Origin: DASWJZ01 sp963814905
GTDB lineage: Bacteria > Pseudomonadota > Alphaproteobacteria > Rhizobiales > Afifellaceae
Direction: 5' to 3'
DNA length: 64,000 nucleotides
Assembly (NCBI GenBank): GCA_963814905.1
Contig: CAWFEM010000013.1
Span: forward strand, 186,001 to 250,000
Part shown: piece by piece, positions 45,712 through 56,910 of the stretch
How positions within the stretch are numbered: position 1 is the stretch's first letter
How the letters are laid out: every line of letters begins with the position of its first letter
Position numbers and translations under genes: made by a program
The notes under the pieces: model-generated
What the model was told of the DNA's origin: nothing
Seen by the model: only the letters and a program-made list of their open reading frames with translations
Databases searched by the model: none

Positions 45712-46478
45712 GCCTTGGAGCCCGAGACCAGGGCGTTCGCGCCGGCTCCGAGATAGAGGAAATCATTGCCCAACGCGATCAGGCGGAAGCCCTGCTCGCG
45801 TGCGCGCCGGCCGGCCTCGGCATTGGCGCCGAGCGTGCAGGCAATCTTGCCGGCGCGTTCGGCCTTCGCCGCGATCTCGGCGGCGGCCGCCAGCATTTCG
45901 GGATCGTTGGGCGCTATCTGAGCACCGTTCGAGAGCGCGATCGAAAAATCCGACGGACCGACAAACACACCGTCGATTCCGTCGACGGCGAGGATCTCGT
46001 CGGTGATGGCCTGGGCCGCCCGCGTCTCGATCATGGCGATGGCGAGCGTGTTGCGGTTGGCGGTCTCGAGATATTCCTGCGGATTGGATTGACCCAGAAG
46101 CCCCAGGACGCGAGTCGGGCCCCATGACCGCTCCCCCACCGGCGGAAACTTCATCGCCGCGGCAAAAGCCTTGGCATCGGCGACGGAGTTGACCATCGGC
46201 GCGATGACGGCCGCCGCACCGAAATCGAGCGCGCGACTGGCCATCTCGAAGCGGCCGACGGGGACGCGCACGATCGCCGGCTTGCCGGCCAGCATGACCG
46301 CCGCCACGCCGCGCATGACGCTATCGGTCGAATGGCAGCCATGCTGCATGTCGAGCGTCACGGCATCGAAGCTCGAGCGCGCCAGGAACTCGGCGACGAG
46401 CGGGTCGGGGATTGCCGACCAGGCGGTAAAGAGGGTTTCGCCGGCGTCCAGCCGCGCGCGGAGATCGATCTGTGACAA
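45708..46478 (-). CDS. HpcH/HpaI-family aldolase
   Basis: A class II metal-dependent aldolase of 256 residues, like 4-hydroxy-2-oxoheptanedioate aldolase. Conserved blocks are SFDAVTLDMQHG (general base His), IVRVPVGRF, AAAVIAPMVNSVADA, and the metal Glu/Asp in MIETRAAQ and VFVGPSDFSIAL. It cleaves or makes hydroxy-oxo acids from pyruvate and an aldehyde; the natural substrate is not evident. The start is TTG 46478 behind AGGACC, 10 bases after the zeta-subunit stop, so the two genes share a transcript. Confidence 0.9.
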   Translation of the reverse strand: MSQIDLRARLDAGETLFTAWSAIPDPLVAEFLARSSFDAVTLDMQHGCHSTDSVMRGVAAVMLAGKPAIVRVPVGRFEMASRALDFGAAAVIAPMVNSVADAKAFAAAMKFPPVGERSWGPTRVLGLLGQSNPQEYLETANRNTLAIAMIETRAAQAITDEILAVDGIDGVFVGPSDFSIALSNGAQIAPNDPEMLAAAAEIAAKAERAGKIACTLGANAEAGRRAREQGFRLIALGNDFLYLGAGANALVSGSKA

Positions 46479-46488
46479 GCGCTTGGTC

Positions 46489-46812
46489 CTAATTTCCGGC
46501 TTCGATCTGGGTGGCCGCCTCGATCAGAAGCTCTTCCATGGTGCGACGGATCTGGTGGTCGGACTGCTCCACGCTGGCGGCATCGAAATCGGCCCGCACC
46601 TTGCGGAAAACGTCCTCGTCGCCGGCTTCCTGCATATCGGAGCGCACGACCTCGCGCGCATACGCCTCAGCATCGTCACCGCTTTTGCCGAGCTTTTCCG
46701 CCGCCCACAGGCCAAGCAGCCGGTTGCGGCGCGCCGTGGCCTTGAATTTCAGCTCTTCGTCGTGCGCGAACTTGTTCTCAAACCCTTCCTTGCGCTTGTC
46801 GAACGTCGTCAT
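46489..46812 (-). CDS. ATP synthase inhibitor subunit zeta (DUF1476)
   Basis: A 107-residue helical protein unique to alphaproteobacteria that blocks reverse rotation of F1-ATPase. It has the standard start TTFDKRKEGFENKFAHDEEL, whose first residues enter the F1 interface, followed by KATARRNRLLGLWAAEKLG. AGGAAGGTGG precedes the ATG. It diverges from purC, as in many Rhizobiales. The 230-base gap holds both promoters and no other feature. Confidence 0.95.
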   Translation of the reverse strand: MTTFDKRKEGFENKFAHDEELKFKATARRNRLLGLWAAEKLGKSGDDAEAYAREVVRSDMQEAGDEDVFRKVRADFDAASVEQSDHQIRRTMEELLIEAATQIEAGN

Positions 46813-47046
46813 CCACCTTCCTCCTCACAGCCTCGCCTTCCCTAGCGGCGCGGAAAGGAAGGCGCAACGATCCTTCGCGCCCTGCCGGCGGCCCGGAGGC
46901 GCGCCTCCCGCGCCCGGGCTCACGCCTCAGGCCGCATTGTGTCTTCCCGGCCTTTCCGCTAGGTTCCGCGCCGCAGCCGGGCATGTAACGATTTCGCCCT
47001 TGCCGGTCCCGCCGCAAGCGTCCACAAAGCTTGATCCATGAGAGCC

Positions 47047-47811
47047 ATGAACCGTCGCCGCCGCATTTACGAGGGCAAGGCCAAGATCCTCTATGAGGGT
47101 CCGGAACCCGGTACGCTGATCCAGCACTTCAAGGATGACGCCACCGCCTTCAACGCCAAGAAGCACGAGATCGTGGACGGCAAGGGGGTGCTCAACAACC
47201 GCATCTCCGAATACATCTTCAACCATCTGAACGCGATGGGTATCCCCACCCACTTCATCCGTTCGCTCAACATGCGCGAGCAGCTCATCCGGGAAGTGGA
47301 GATCATTCCGCTGGAGGTCGTGGTCCGCAACGTCGCGGCCGGCTCGCTTGCCGAGCGGCTGGGGCTCGAAGAAGGCACGGCGCTGCCGCGTTCCATCATC
47401 GAGTTCTACTACAAGAACGACAAGCTCAACGACCCGATGGTGTCGGAGGAGCACATCACCGCGTTCGGCTGGGCGAGCCCGCAGGAGATCGACGACGTGA
47501 TGTCGCTCGCGATCCGCGTCAACGATTTCCTCTCCGGTCTCTTCCTCGGCGTCGGCATCCGCCTGATCGACTTCAAGATGGAATGCGGACGGCTGTGGGA
47601 GAACGAGATGATGCGCATCGTCGTCGCCGACGAGATCTCGCCCAATTCGTGCCGGCTGTGGGACATCAACACCAACGAGAAGCTCGACAAGGACCGCTTC
47701 CGCCGCGACATGGGCGGAATGCTCGAAGCCTATCAGGACGTGGCGCGCCGGCTCGGCATCCTGAACGAGAACGACCGCCTTCCGAAGGGCGGACCCGTCC
47801 TCGTCAAGTAG
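47047..47811 (+). CDS. purC: phosphoribosylaminoimidazole-succinocarboxamide synthase
   Basis: Joins CAIR and aspartate (SAICAR synthetase). It has 254 residues from ATG 47047; a second in-frame ATG nine bases earlier is possible. Blocks RRRRIYEGKAKILYEGP, FKDDATAFNAKKH, VVRNVAAGSLAERLG, IDFKMECGR and VVADEISPNSCRLWD are typical of the rhizobial PurC. First gene of the purC-purS-purQ run. Confidence 0.96.
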   Translation: MNRRRRIYEGKAKILYEGPEPGTLIQHFKDDATAFNAKKHEIVDGKGVLNNRISEYIFNHLNAMGIPTHFIRSLNMREQLIREVEIIPLEVVVRNVAAGSLAERLGLEEGTALPRSIIEFYYKNDKLNDPMVSEEHITAFGWASPQEIDDVMSLAIRVNDFLSGLFLGVGIRLIDFKMECGRLWENEMMRIVVADEISPNSCRLWDINTNEKLDKDRFRRDMGGMLEAYQDVARRLGILNENDRLPKGGPVLVK

Positions 47812-47834
47812 CTCTCCGCGCGGATTTGGAGCTC

Positions 47835-48086
47835 ATGAAAGCGCGCGTCTTCGTCACGCTGAAGGAAGGCGTTCTCGACCCGCAGGGACTGGCCATCCAG
47901 GGCGCGCTCGGCGCGCTCGGCTTCGCCGGCGTCTCCGCCGTGCGCCAGGGCAAGGTCTTCGACATCGAATTATCGGATGGGGAGCTCGCCAATTCCGCCG
48001 ACGCCGAAGCGCGGCTCAAGGACATGTGCGAGAAGCTCCTCGCCAACACGGTGATCGAGAACTATTCGATCTCAAAGGTCTCGTGA
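47835..48086 (+). CDS. purS: phosphoribosylformylglycinamidine synthase subunit PurS
   Basis: The 83-residue bridging subunit that assembles PurL and PurQ into the FGAM synthase complex. The sequence MKARVFVTLKEGVLDPQG, the GFAGVSAVRQGKVFDIEL middle and MCEKLLANTVIENYSI end are diagnostic. It starts 24 bases after purC. Confidence 0.96.
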   Translation: MKARVFVTLKEGVLDPQGLAIQGALGALGFAGVSAVRQGKVFDIELSDGELANSADAEARLKDMCEKLLANTVIENYSISKVS

Positions 48087-48206
48087 CGCGGTCCGGCTGA
48101 CGCGACGGGATTGCAACTTCGCCGGGGACTTCGTATCAATTCGTGGGCTCCAATTCGTGCCCGGCCGGCCCGCGTTTTGTCGTCCGCCTGCAAAATCCAG
48201 GGCCGC

Positions 48207-48887
48207 ATGAAGTCCACGATCATCCTCTTTCCAGGCACCAACCGCGAGCGCGACATGGCCGCGGCGTTGCGGCGCGCCACCGGTGGCGAGCCGGAGATCG
48301 TCTGGCACGGCGAGACGAGCCTCCCGCACACCGATCTGATCGTGCTCCCCGGCGGTTTCTCCTTCGGCGACTATCTGCGTTCCGGCGCCATCGCGGCGCG
48401 CTCGCCGATCATGCCGGAAGTCGTGAAGCGCGCGCATGACGGCGTGCTCGTGCTCGGGGTGTGCAACGGCTTCCAGACGCTGTGCGAGGTGGGGCTCCTG
48501 CCCGGCGTGCTGATGCGCAACGCCTCGCTCAAGTTCGTCTGCCGCGAGGTGAAGCTGGAGGTTCTGAACACACAGACGCCCTTCACCCGCAATTACGCGC
48601 CGCGCCAGATCGTCCGCTGCCCGGTCGCGCATGCCGACGGCAACTACTTCGCCGACGACGCGACGCTCGACCAATTGGAAGATCAGGGGCGAATCGTTTT
48701 CCGCTACGCAGAGGGCACGAATCCGAACGGATCGCGCCGCGACATTGCCGGAATCCTGAACGAGAGGGGCAACGTGCTCGGAATGATGCCGCATCCGGAA
48801 GACCTGACCGAGGCCGCGCATGGCGGCACGGACGGGCTGCCTCTCTTCGAGGGCCTCGCGGCCGGCTTCGTGGAGAAGGCCGCGTGA
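48207..48887 (+). CDS. purQ: phosphoribosylformylglycinamidine synthase subunit PurQ
   Basis: The glutamine amidotransferase subunit of FGAM synthase, 226 residues. The triad is present: Cys in LVLGVCNGFQTLCE (about residue 90), then His and Glu in MMPHPEDL near 200. VLPGGFSFGDYLRSGAIA forms the oxyanion region. The ATG at 48207 fits the family start (KSTIILFPGTNRERDM); an upstream in-frame ATG adds 32 residues without homology. The stop overlaps the next start (GTGA). Confidence 0.95.
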   Translation: MKSTIILFPGTNRERDMAAALRRATGGEPEIVWHGETSLPHTDLIVLPGGFSFGDYLRSGAIAARSPIMPEVVKRAHDGVLVLGVCNGFQTLCEVGLLPGVLMRNASLKFVCREVKLEVLNTQTPFTRNYAPRQIVRCPVAHADGNYFADDATLDQLEDQGRIVFRYAEGTNPNGSRRDIAGILNERGNVLGMMPHPEDLTEAAHGGTDGLPLFEGLAAGFVEKAA

Positions 48888-49273
48888 GTCGAAAGCTTGC
48901 CATCCTGGCGGCGACGACGCTCGCCCTCGCCGCCTGCCAGTCGACGCCGCAGAACTACATCCAGTTCCACGCCGGCCTGGACGAGGACACGATCGCGGGG
49001 CATCTCACCGACAAGGTGCGCGCCTGCTGGTTCGAAGGGAAGCAGGCCGCGTTCAACGACTACTCCTATGCGCCGGAGGCCGGCGCGTCTTCCACGCGCA
49101 TCCTGATCGTGCCCAAGGACGCGCCGCACGGTCTGCCGGCGCTGATCATCGACGTCCGCAAGGCGAAGCACGGCACCGACGTCAGGCTCTTCGGCCCGCT
49201 GATGCAGACGGGCAGCGCCGAGTCTATCCGCCACGACGTGATGCGCTGGACGGGCGGCGCGCGCGACTGCTGA
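48884..49273 (+). CDS. small lipoprotein, hypothetical
   Basis: A 129-residue lipoprotein starting at GTG 48884 in overlap with purQ. It has a signal peptide with lipobox LAAC (MSRKLAILAATTLALAACQS). The mature part (IQFHAGLDEDTIAGHLTDKVRACWF, then a short beta-rich domain with IIDVRKAKHGTDVRLFGPLM) has no recognised family. The start overlap suggests translation coupled to purQ. It probably stays lipid-anchored in the envelope. Confidence 0.8.
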   Translation: MSRKLAILAATTLALAACQSTPQNYIQFHAGLDEDTIAGHLTDKVRACWFEGKQAAFNDYSYAPEAGASSTRILIVPKDAPHGLPALIIDVRKAKHGTDVRLFGPLMQTGSAESIRHDVMRWTGGARDC

Positions 49274-49306
49274 GACGCCGCCGCGCGCGATCCCCGAGGG
49301 GCCGGC

Positions 49307-49561
49307 TTAGTCCCAGAAGGGCCTTGCAGCCTCGCGCCGTGCCTGCGCGCGCGTAATCCCGATATCGCGCAGGCCGTGGTCGTCGAGCCTTTCAAGCGCG
49401 CGGCGGCTGCGCCAGCGCTCCACCAGCCGTCCATGAAACAGCGCCATCCCGCGGAAGACCATCCAGGGATGAGGAATGCGGGCCGCATCGGCGGAATCGG
49501 CGGATGATGTTTCAGCGAAGGCTTGCGCCAGCCGCTGCCTGATTGACTCGATTGTATCCAT
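49307..49561 (-). CDS. DUF1127 domain protein
   Basis: An 84-residue protein. The C-terminal half is the Arg-rich DUF1127 helix (RWRSRRALERLDDHGLRDIGITRAQAR), typical of small alphaproteobacterial regulators linked to phosphate, carbon or RNA metabolism. The first 35 residues form a leader, and a Pro/Trp-rich segment (RIPHPWMVFRGM) follows. It is divergent from a MocR-type gene with three TTGTC-type half-site groups between them, suggesting that the MocR protein controls it. Confidence 0.85.
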   Translation of the reverse strand: MDTIESIRQRLAQAFAETSSADSADAARIPHPWMVFRGMALFHGRLVERWRSRRALERLDDHGLRDIGITRAQARREAARPFWD

Positions 49562-49587
49562 TGTCGTAACTTCTATTTGGGTGACAA
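49561..49587. promoter_or_regulatory. candidate upstream MocR half-sites
   Basis: TTGTCG (49561-49566) directly abuts the DUF1127 start codon, and TGACAA (49582-49587) lies 15 bases further on. Together they are inverted half-sites like those in the perfect palindrome at 49629. The two groups could be bound by the same dimeric or tetrameric regulator. Confidence 0.5.
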
Positions 49588-49628
49588 TGCCGTCCTAGCG
49601 GATGGGTTCAATCGGGCAAGAGGGAATA

Positions 49629-49643
49629 TTGTCACGATGACAA
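49629..49643. promoter_or_regulatory. candidate MocR operator TTGTCA-CGA-TGACAA
   Basis: A perfect 15-base inverted repeat that includes the ATG (49637) of the MocR-type gene. Binding here would block its own transcription or translation start, the usual arrangement for autoregulated GntR/MocR proteins, where direct or inverted repeats near the promoter are bound. Confidence 0.65.
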
Positions 49644-51055
49644 GTTGGCTCCCTGACCTCTCCAAAGGCGAAGGCCCGCTTTACGTGCGCCTCGCGGATC
49701 AGCTCGAAAACAGTATCGAGAGCGGCGGGCTTCAGGCTGGCGCAAAGCTGCCGCCGCAGCGGGATCTCGCCTTCGACGTCGGGGTGACGATCGGCACGGT
49801 CGGCCGCGCCTATGCCCTGGCGCGCCAGCGAGGGCTGATCAGCGGCGAGGTCGGGCGCGGGACCTATGTCCTGTCGCGGCGCGACGCCGAGCCGAGTGCG
49901 TCTCCCTCTCCTCTCCCGCAGATTACGGCCGGCGTTTCCGACGATCTGCACACGGCGGGCCTTCTTCGATTCGACACGACGGCGGCGCCGGAGCTTGGGG
50001 TGGCGAGCCTGGTCGAGCGCATCGCCGCGGAGGTCTGTCGGGAGCATCCGAACGCCGTCTCGACCTATGTCCGCGCCATTCCCCGCCATTGGCTGGAGGC
50101 CGGCGCCGAGTGGCTGACGCGCAGCGACTGGCGGCCGTCGCCGGACGACATCGTCCCCGCGCTTGGCGCGCATGCGGCCATCATGGCGGCAATCGCAGCC
50201 GTCACCGCGCCGGGCGACCGGATCGTCTTCGAGGATCTGACCTACGCGTCGGTGGCCCGCAGCGCGGCGCTCATGGGACGACGCGCGACCGTTGTCGCTT
50301 CCGACCGCGACGGGATACTGCCGGACGATCTGGAGCGCCTCTGCGCCCAGCAGCATCCCAAGATGCTGTTCCTCATGCCGGCGCCTCAGAACCCCACCGT
50401 CGCAATCATGTCTGAAGCACGCCGACGCGCGGTCGCCGAAATTGCGAGAAAATACCAGGTCTGGATCATCGAGGACGCGGTCTACGGCGCTCTTTTCGGC
50501 GACGACCTGACCACCCTCGCAACGCTGGCGCCGGACCGCGTCTTCCACATCGGCGGCCTGTCGAAGGCCGTTGCCGCGGGCTTGCGCGGCGGGTGGATCG
50601 CCTGCCCGCCAAATCTCGCAAGTCGCGTCTCCACCGCCCATAGGATGGTGACGGGCGGAAGTCCGTTCCTGATGTCGGAAATCGCCGCGCGGATGGTCCT
50701 GTCCGGGCACGCCGGCGAGGCCAAACAGAAGGCGCTCGCCGAGATCGCGAAACGCGTGGCGCTCGCCCGCGAGATCTTCGCCGGGCTCGATGTGCGCCTC
50801 AACGAGCGGGTGCCGTTCCTGTGGCTCATCCTGCCGGAGCCCTGGCTTTCCAGCACCTTCAAGGCGGCCGCGGCGGGGGAGAACATCCTCATCGACGATG
50901 AGGACGAGTACAAGCCGGTGCGCTCAGGCACCGTCTACCACGGCGTGCGGATCGGCTTTTCCAGCGTGCCGGATACGGAGAAGGTCGCCGCCGGGTTCCG
51001 CACGCTCCGCCGGCTCGTCGATCACGGCACGGCGGCCTACGACACCTACAATTGA
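49637..51055 (+). CDS. MocR-type GntR regulator with aminotransferase-like domain
   Basis: A 472-residue transcription factor. A winged helix-turn-helix is at about residues 10-80 (LYVRLADQLENSIESGGLQAG, LPPQRDLAFDVGVTIGTVGRAY, GRGTYVLSRR). It is fused to a fold-type I PLP domain with the Schiff-base Lys310 in GGLSKAVAAGLRGGWI. PLP-bound members control vitamin B6, GABA or taurine genes. The target here is likely the divergent DUF1127 gene and itself. It is placed between purQ and purL, interrupting the usual purine order. A longer ATG at 49577 lacks domain homology. Confidence 0.9.
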   Translation: MTSWLPDLSKGEGPLYVRLADQLENSIESGGLQAGAKLPPQRDLAFDVGVTIGTVGRAYALARQRGLISGEVGRGTYVLSRRDAEPSASPSPLPQITAGVSDDLHTAGLLRFDTTAAPELGVASLVERIAAEVCREHPNAVSTYVRAIPRHWLEAGAEWLTRSDWRPSPDDIVPALGAHAAIMAAIAAVTAPGDRIVFEDLTYASVARSAALMGRRATVVASDRDGILPDDLERLCAQQHPKMLFLMPAPQNPTVAIMSEARRRAVAEIARKYQVWIIEDAVYGALFGDDLTTLATLAPDRVFHIGGLSKAVAAGLRGGWIACPPNLASRVSTAHRMVTGGSPFLMSEIAARMVLSGHAGEAKQKALAEIAKRVALAREIFAGLDVRLNERVPFLWLILPEPWLSSTFKAAAAGENILIDDEDEYKPVRSGTVYHGVRIGFSSVPDTEKVAAGFRTLRRLVDHGTAAYDTYN

Positions 51056-51180
51056 CCTTTGCCGCGACGACCCGCATCCGCCGGCAACGGCGCTGCGGAT
51101 AACTCCCACACCGACGGTATGTTGCGCCGCCGCAACGCGCTAGGAAGCGACCGATAAACTGCATGCCGCAGGCGGAGCCC

Positions 51181-53397
<2,217 letters not shown>

Positions 53398-53526
53398 CCC
53401 CTGTCCGGCACGATCGCTGGCATCAACTTTGCATTGCCCCCGGGTAGACGCATTGACCCGCTCCGCCCGCGTGCCCAAATTGGAGGCTGCGGCGGAGACC
53501 GATTCCCGTCCGGGAGACGAGCAGCC

Positions 53527-53760
53527 ATGCCGATGAGAGCGAGCGATATCGAGCACCTGATAAAGGCGTCCCTACCGGACGCTCGCATCTCCATCCGCGA
53601 ACTGGCGGCGGACGGCGATCACTACGCGGCGGAGGTGGTTTCCGAGCAGTTCCGCGGCAAGAGCCGCGTGCAGCAGCACCAGATGGTCTACGAGGCGCTA
53701 AAGGGGAATATGGGCGGCGCATTGCACGCCTTGGCCCTGCAGACGAGCGCGCCGGACTAG
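53527..53760 (+). CDS. bolA: BolA-family protein
   Basis: A 77-residue KH-like protein that partners monothiol glutaredoxins in iron-sulfur or iron homeostasis. The opening MRASDIEHLIKASLPDARISI and the SRVQQHQMVYEALKGNMGGALHALAL end with the conserved His are diagnostic. It precedes grxD, its usual partner, by about 150 bases in the typical Rhizobiales order purL-bolA-grxD. Confidence 0.95.
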   Translation: MPMRASDIEHLIKASLPDARISIRELAADGDHYAAEVVSEQFRGKSRVQQHQMVYEALKGNMGGALHALALQTSAPD

Positions 53761-53909
53761 CGTTTCCGCCCGGCCGGCCGGGTTTTCGGCTTAATCCTGC
53801 CGCAAGACGGGACCTGGAAAAGCGCCGCGGAGAGGATTACCTTCGCCCAGAACCTTGTGTCCGGCGCCGGTTTCGGGCGCCGACCGTGGCTTTGAAGAGG
53901 ATTTTGACG

Positions 53910-54239
53910 ATGGATGCAGTTCACGACTGGATCAGCGACCAGGTGAAGTCGAATGACGTCGTGCTCTTCATGAAGGGCACGCCGACCTTTCCGCAGTGCG
54001 GGTTCTCAGGCCAGGTCGTGCAGATTCTCGACTATCTCGGGATCCCCTATTCCGGCGTCAACGTGCTTGAATCCGACGAGCTGCGGCAGGGGATCAAAGC
54101 CTTCTCCGACTGGCCGACCATCCCGCAACTTTACGTGAAGGGCGAATTCGTCGGCGGCGCCGACATCATCCGCGAGATGTTCCAGCAGGGCGAGCTGAAG
54201 GGGCTGCTTGAGGAGAAGGGCGTGCTCGCCACGGCCTGA
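53910..54239 (+). CDS. grxD: monothiol glutaredoxin Grx4 family (CGFS)
   Basis: A 109-residue glutaredoxin whose active site is Cys30 in PQCGFSGQ, the CGFS type that binds and hands over [2Fe-2S] clusters with BolA. The glutathione-binding WPTIPQLYVKGEFVGGADI is present. ATG 53910 follows GAAGAGGA; the upstream in-frame start at 53886 is less likely. Confidence 0.96.
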   Translation: MDAVHDWISDQVKSNDVVLFMKGTPTFPQCGFSGQVVQILDYLGIPYSGVNVLESDELRQGIKAFSDWPTIPQLYVKGEFVGGADIIREMFQQGELKGLLEEKGVLATA

Positions 54240-54262
54240 GCCGCAGGCCGCCGCCGGCGTTC

Positions 54263-54616
54263 ATGTCAACAACTGTCCTGCGTATCGACGCCGACGAGGC
54301 GAAGGCCTTGATCGACCGCGGCGAGGCGGTGGTGATCGACGTGCGCGAGCCGTCCGAGGTGATGGCAAGCGGCATCGTACCCGGCGCGATCAACATTCCG
54401 CTCGCCGAATTTCTCGCGAGGACCGATCCAAGCTCCGCCGAACGCGAAGCGTCGCTTGAGCCGGAGAAGACGGTCATCCTCTATTGCGCCTCCGGGAAAC
54501 GCTCCGAGTTCGCCGGGAACAAGCTTCTGGAGTTCGGCTACCGCACCGTTTTCAACCTCGGCGGCCTGCAGGACTGGCAATCGGCCGGGCTGCCGGTGGA
54601 CGACGCGTTCATTTAA
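54263..54616 (+). CDS. rhodanese-like domain protein
   Basis: A 117-residue single rhodanese domain. It has VVIDVREPSEVMASGIVPGAINIPL and the active-site loop CASGKRS with Cys75. It transfers sulfane sulfur or senses persulfides; the partner is unknown. Only 23 bases separate it from grxD, so it is probably in the same transcript. Confidence 0.93.
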   Translation: MSTTVLRIDADEAKALIDRGEAVVIDVREPSEVMASGIVPGAINIPLAEFLARTDPSSAEREASLEPEKTVILYCASGKRSEFAGNKLLEFGYRTVFNLGGLQDWQSAGLPVDDAFI

Positions 54617-54715
54617 GCGTAACCGAAGCCTCCGATCCTACCTTGCGCGCTCTTGTGGTCTGGCCCTCTCGGCCCGATCGGTGGCGCGCTTCCGCGTCCG
54701 CGAGACAGGAAAGAG

Positions 54716-55960
54716 ATGAGCCAGAGCCCGGCCTCGCCGCCTGCCGCGCGCCTGCCCTATTGGGAGTTCGTCGCCATCGTCGCGCTCCTGATGGCGCTCA
54801 ATGCCATGGCCATCGACGTGATCCTCCCGGCGCTGCAGCAGATGGGCGAGAGCCTCAACGTCGCCGACGAGAACACGCGGCAATTGCCGCTCACCGCCTA
54901 CATCGTCTCGTTCGGGCTGTCGCAGCTCGTCTATGGAACGCTTTCCGACCGTTTCGGGCGGCGGCCGATACTGATCGCCGGCCTCATCGTCTATGTCATC
55001 GGATGCACGGGCTCGGCGTTCGCCGGCAGCTTCACCATGCTTCTCGCGACCCGCGCGCTGCAAGGTATCGGCGCCGGCGCCACGCGTGTCATCGCCATCG
55101 CCGTCATCCGCGACACGTTCGGCGGACGGCGCATGGCGAGCGTGATGTCGCTGGCCATGATGGTGTTCATGGCGGTGCCCATCATCGCGCCGGGTCTCGG
55201 GCAGATCGTTCTGATGGTTTCGGGATGGCGCGCGATCCTCGGCTTCATCGCGCTGTTCGGCCTGTTGATGACCGTCTGGTGCTACTTGCGGCTCCCGGAG
55301 ACGCTTGCCCCCGAGGATAAGCGGGAGCTGCGCCTCGGCCCGATCGTCGAGGCGTTCCGCATCGTGGTCTCGAACCGCGTGGCTGCCGGCTATGCGCTGG
55401 GCGCGGGGCTCATTTTCGGCTGTCTCTTCGCCTACCTGAATTCCGCACAGCAGATCTTCCAGAACGAATACGGGCTGGGGCCGTTCTTCCCGCTCGTATT
55501 CTCAAGCGGCGCAGTGCTCATCGCCGTCGGGTCCTTCACGAATTCCCGCATCGTGGAGCGGCTCGGCATGCGGCTCCTCTCGCACAGCGCCTTGGCCGCC
55601 TTCGCTGCGATCTCCGCACTGCTTTGCCTGATCGCGATCTTCGACGAGGGCCATGTGCCGTTCTGGGTCTTCTATGGCGCGACCCTTCTGACGTTCGGCC
55701 TCTTCGCCTTCATCGGCACGAACTTCAATGCTCTTGCCATGGACCCGCTCGGCCATGTCGCGGGGACGGCGTCGTCGGTCCTAAGCTCGGTGCAGACATT
55801 TCTCGGCGGCGTTCTCGGGGCGCTTGTCGGGCTTGCCTACGACGGCACCGTGCTGCCGCTCAGCCTCGGCTTCCTGCTGATGTCGCTTTCAAGCTTCGTC
55901 GTCATCGCCCTGACGGAGCGGCGACGGCTTTTCGGCCGTCAGGAAGTGCCGGCGGAATAG
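54716..55960 (+). CDS. Bcr/CflA-family multidrug MFS exporter
   Basis: A 414-residue, 12-helix proton-coupled drug exporter. Motif A is GTLSDRFGRRPIL (about residues 75-87), and the helix before it contains LPLTAYIVSFGLSQLVYG. The N-terminal TMS has MALNAMAIDVILPALQQMG, typical of Bcr/CflA. ATG 54716 follows AGGAAAGAG. It is tail to tail with the metallophosphoesterase gene. Confidence 0.93.
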   Translation: MSQSPASPPAARLPYWEFVAIVALLMALNAMAIDVILPALQQMGESLNVADENTRQLPLTAYIVSFGLSQLVYGTLSDRFGRRPILIAGLIVYVIGCTGSAFAGSFTMLLATRALQGIGAGATRVIAIAVIRDTFGGRRMASVMSLAMMVFMAVPIIAPGLGQIVLMVSGWRAILGFIALFGLLMTVWCYLRLPETLAPEDKRELRLGPIVEAFRIVVSNRVAAGYALGAGLIFGCLFAYLNSAQQIFQNEYGLGPFFPLVFSSGAVLIAVGSFTNSRIVERLGMRLLSHSALAAFAAISALLCLIAIFDEGHVPFWVFYGATLLTFGLFAFIGTNFNALAMDPLGHVAGTASSVLSSVQTFLGGVLGALVGLAYDGTVLPLSLGFLLMSLSSFVVIALTERRRLFGRQEVPAE

Positions 55961-55989
55961 CAACGAAACGACGCAAGACCCGCGCGCGG

Positions 55990-56883
55990 TCAGACGGAAG
56001 CCTCCGGGCGCGCCTTTCTCAAGGTCACGACCGTGATTTCCGGCGGAACGCCGAAGCGCACCGGCGCGACCGAACAGCCGAGCCCGGCGGAGACGACGAG
56101 ATCGCGGCCCTCCTCTCGGATGTGCCCATAGGCAAAGCGCTCGCCATAGGCGGAAGGCACGATCGGCCGTCCGAAGAATGGCAGCAGCACCTGTCCGCCG
56201 TGGGTATGACCGGAGAGCGTGACCGCGAAACGATCCGGCACGTCGACGAAGATGTCGGGCTCGTGCGCCATCAGCACCGCCGGCGCATCGTCGGTGATCT
56301 GCATGAGCGTTCCCGTCAGGTCGTCCTCTCCGCGAAACTCTCCGCGGCCGATCGGGTGCGCGACGATGCTGTCGGTTCCGCAGAGCCAGAAGGGCGTTTC
56401 CCCGCCGAGCTTCACGGCGCGGTTCTGGTAGACGGGGATGCCGGCCGCCTTCAGAGCCGCCTTTACGATCTCAGGGCCCGACCACCAATCGTGGTTGCCG
56501 AGAATCGCGTGGACGCCGAGCGGGGCCCGCAGCGCTGCGAGAGGCGGACCCCATTCCGCTGACGCAACGCGGGTGCTGTGAAAGCGCCGGCTGATGCCTG
56601 ACACGAAATCGCCGAGCACAACGATGACGTCGCCGCCAAGGCCGTTCGCCGTCGCGACGATCTCACGGATACGTTCCGGCGGCATCCATGGGCGGCAGGC
56701 GTGAATGTCGGCGACCATGACGATCCGCAGCGGCCGCTCGTAAGTCCAGCGCGGCGTCTCGACATCCCATTCGGTGACGACCAGGCGGAAGCGCGGCTCA
56801 AAGGCGAAGGCATAGCTGCCGAAGCCGCTCGTGAGCGCAATACCGCTCAGAAGTCCCGTGATGAAGTGCCGCCGTGTGATCAT
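55990..56883 (-). CDS. metallophosphoesterase (YkuE-like), exported
   Basis: A 297-residue calcineurin-type phosphoesterase. Its metal motifs are VMVADIHAC (Asp, His), VLGDFVSG (Asp), LGNHDWW (Asn-His-Asp), MAHEPDIF (His) and SGHTHGGQVLLP (His). The N-terminus (MITRRHFITGLLSGIALTSG) is a twin-arginine-like signal or anchor, so it acts in the periplasm, perhaps on lipids or nucleotides. ATG 56883 is preferred; an upstream start at 56916 lies inside the rpsD terminator. Confidence 0.92.
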   Translation of the reverse strand: MITRRHFITGLLSGIALTSGFGSYAFAFEPRFRLVVTEWDVETPRWTYERPLRIVMVADIHACRPWMPPERIREIVATANGLGGDVIVVLGDFVSGISRRFHSTRVASAEWGPPLAALRAPLGVHAILGNHDWWSGPEIVKAALKAAGIPVYQNRAVKLGGETPFWLCGTDSIVAHPIGRGEFRGEDDLTGTLMQITDDAPAVLMAHEPDIFVDVPDRFAVTLSGHTHGGQVLLPFFGRPIVPSAYGERFAYGHIREEGRDLVVSAGLGCSVAPVRFGVPPEITVVTLRKARPEASV

Positions 56884-56910
56884 GTGTCCGGCATCATAGC
56901 GCACAAACGA

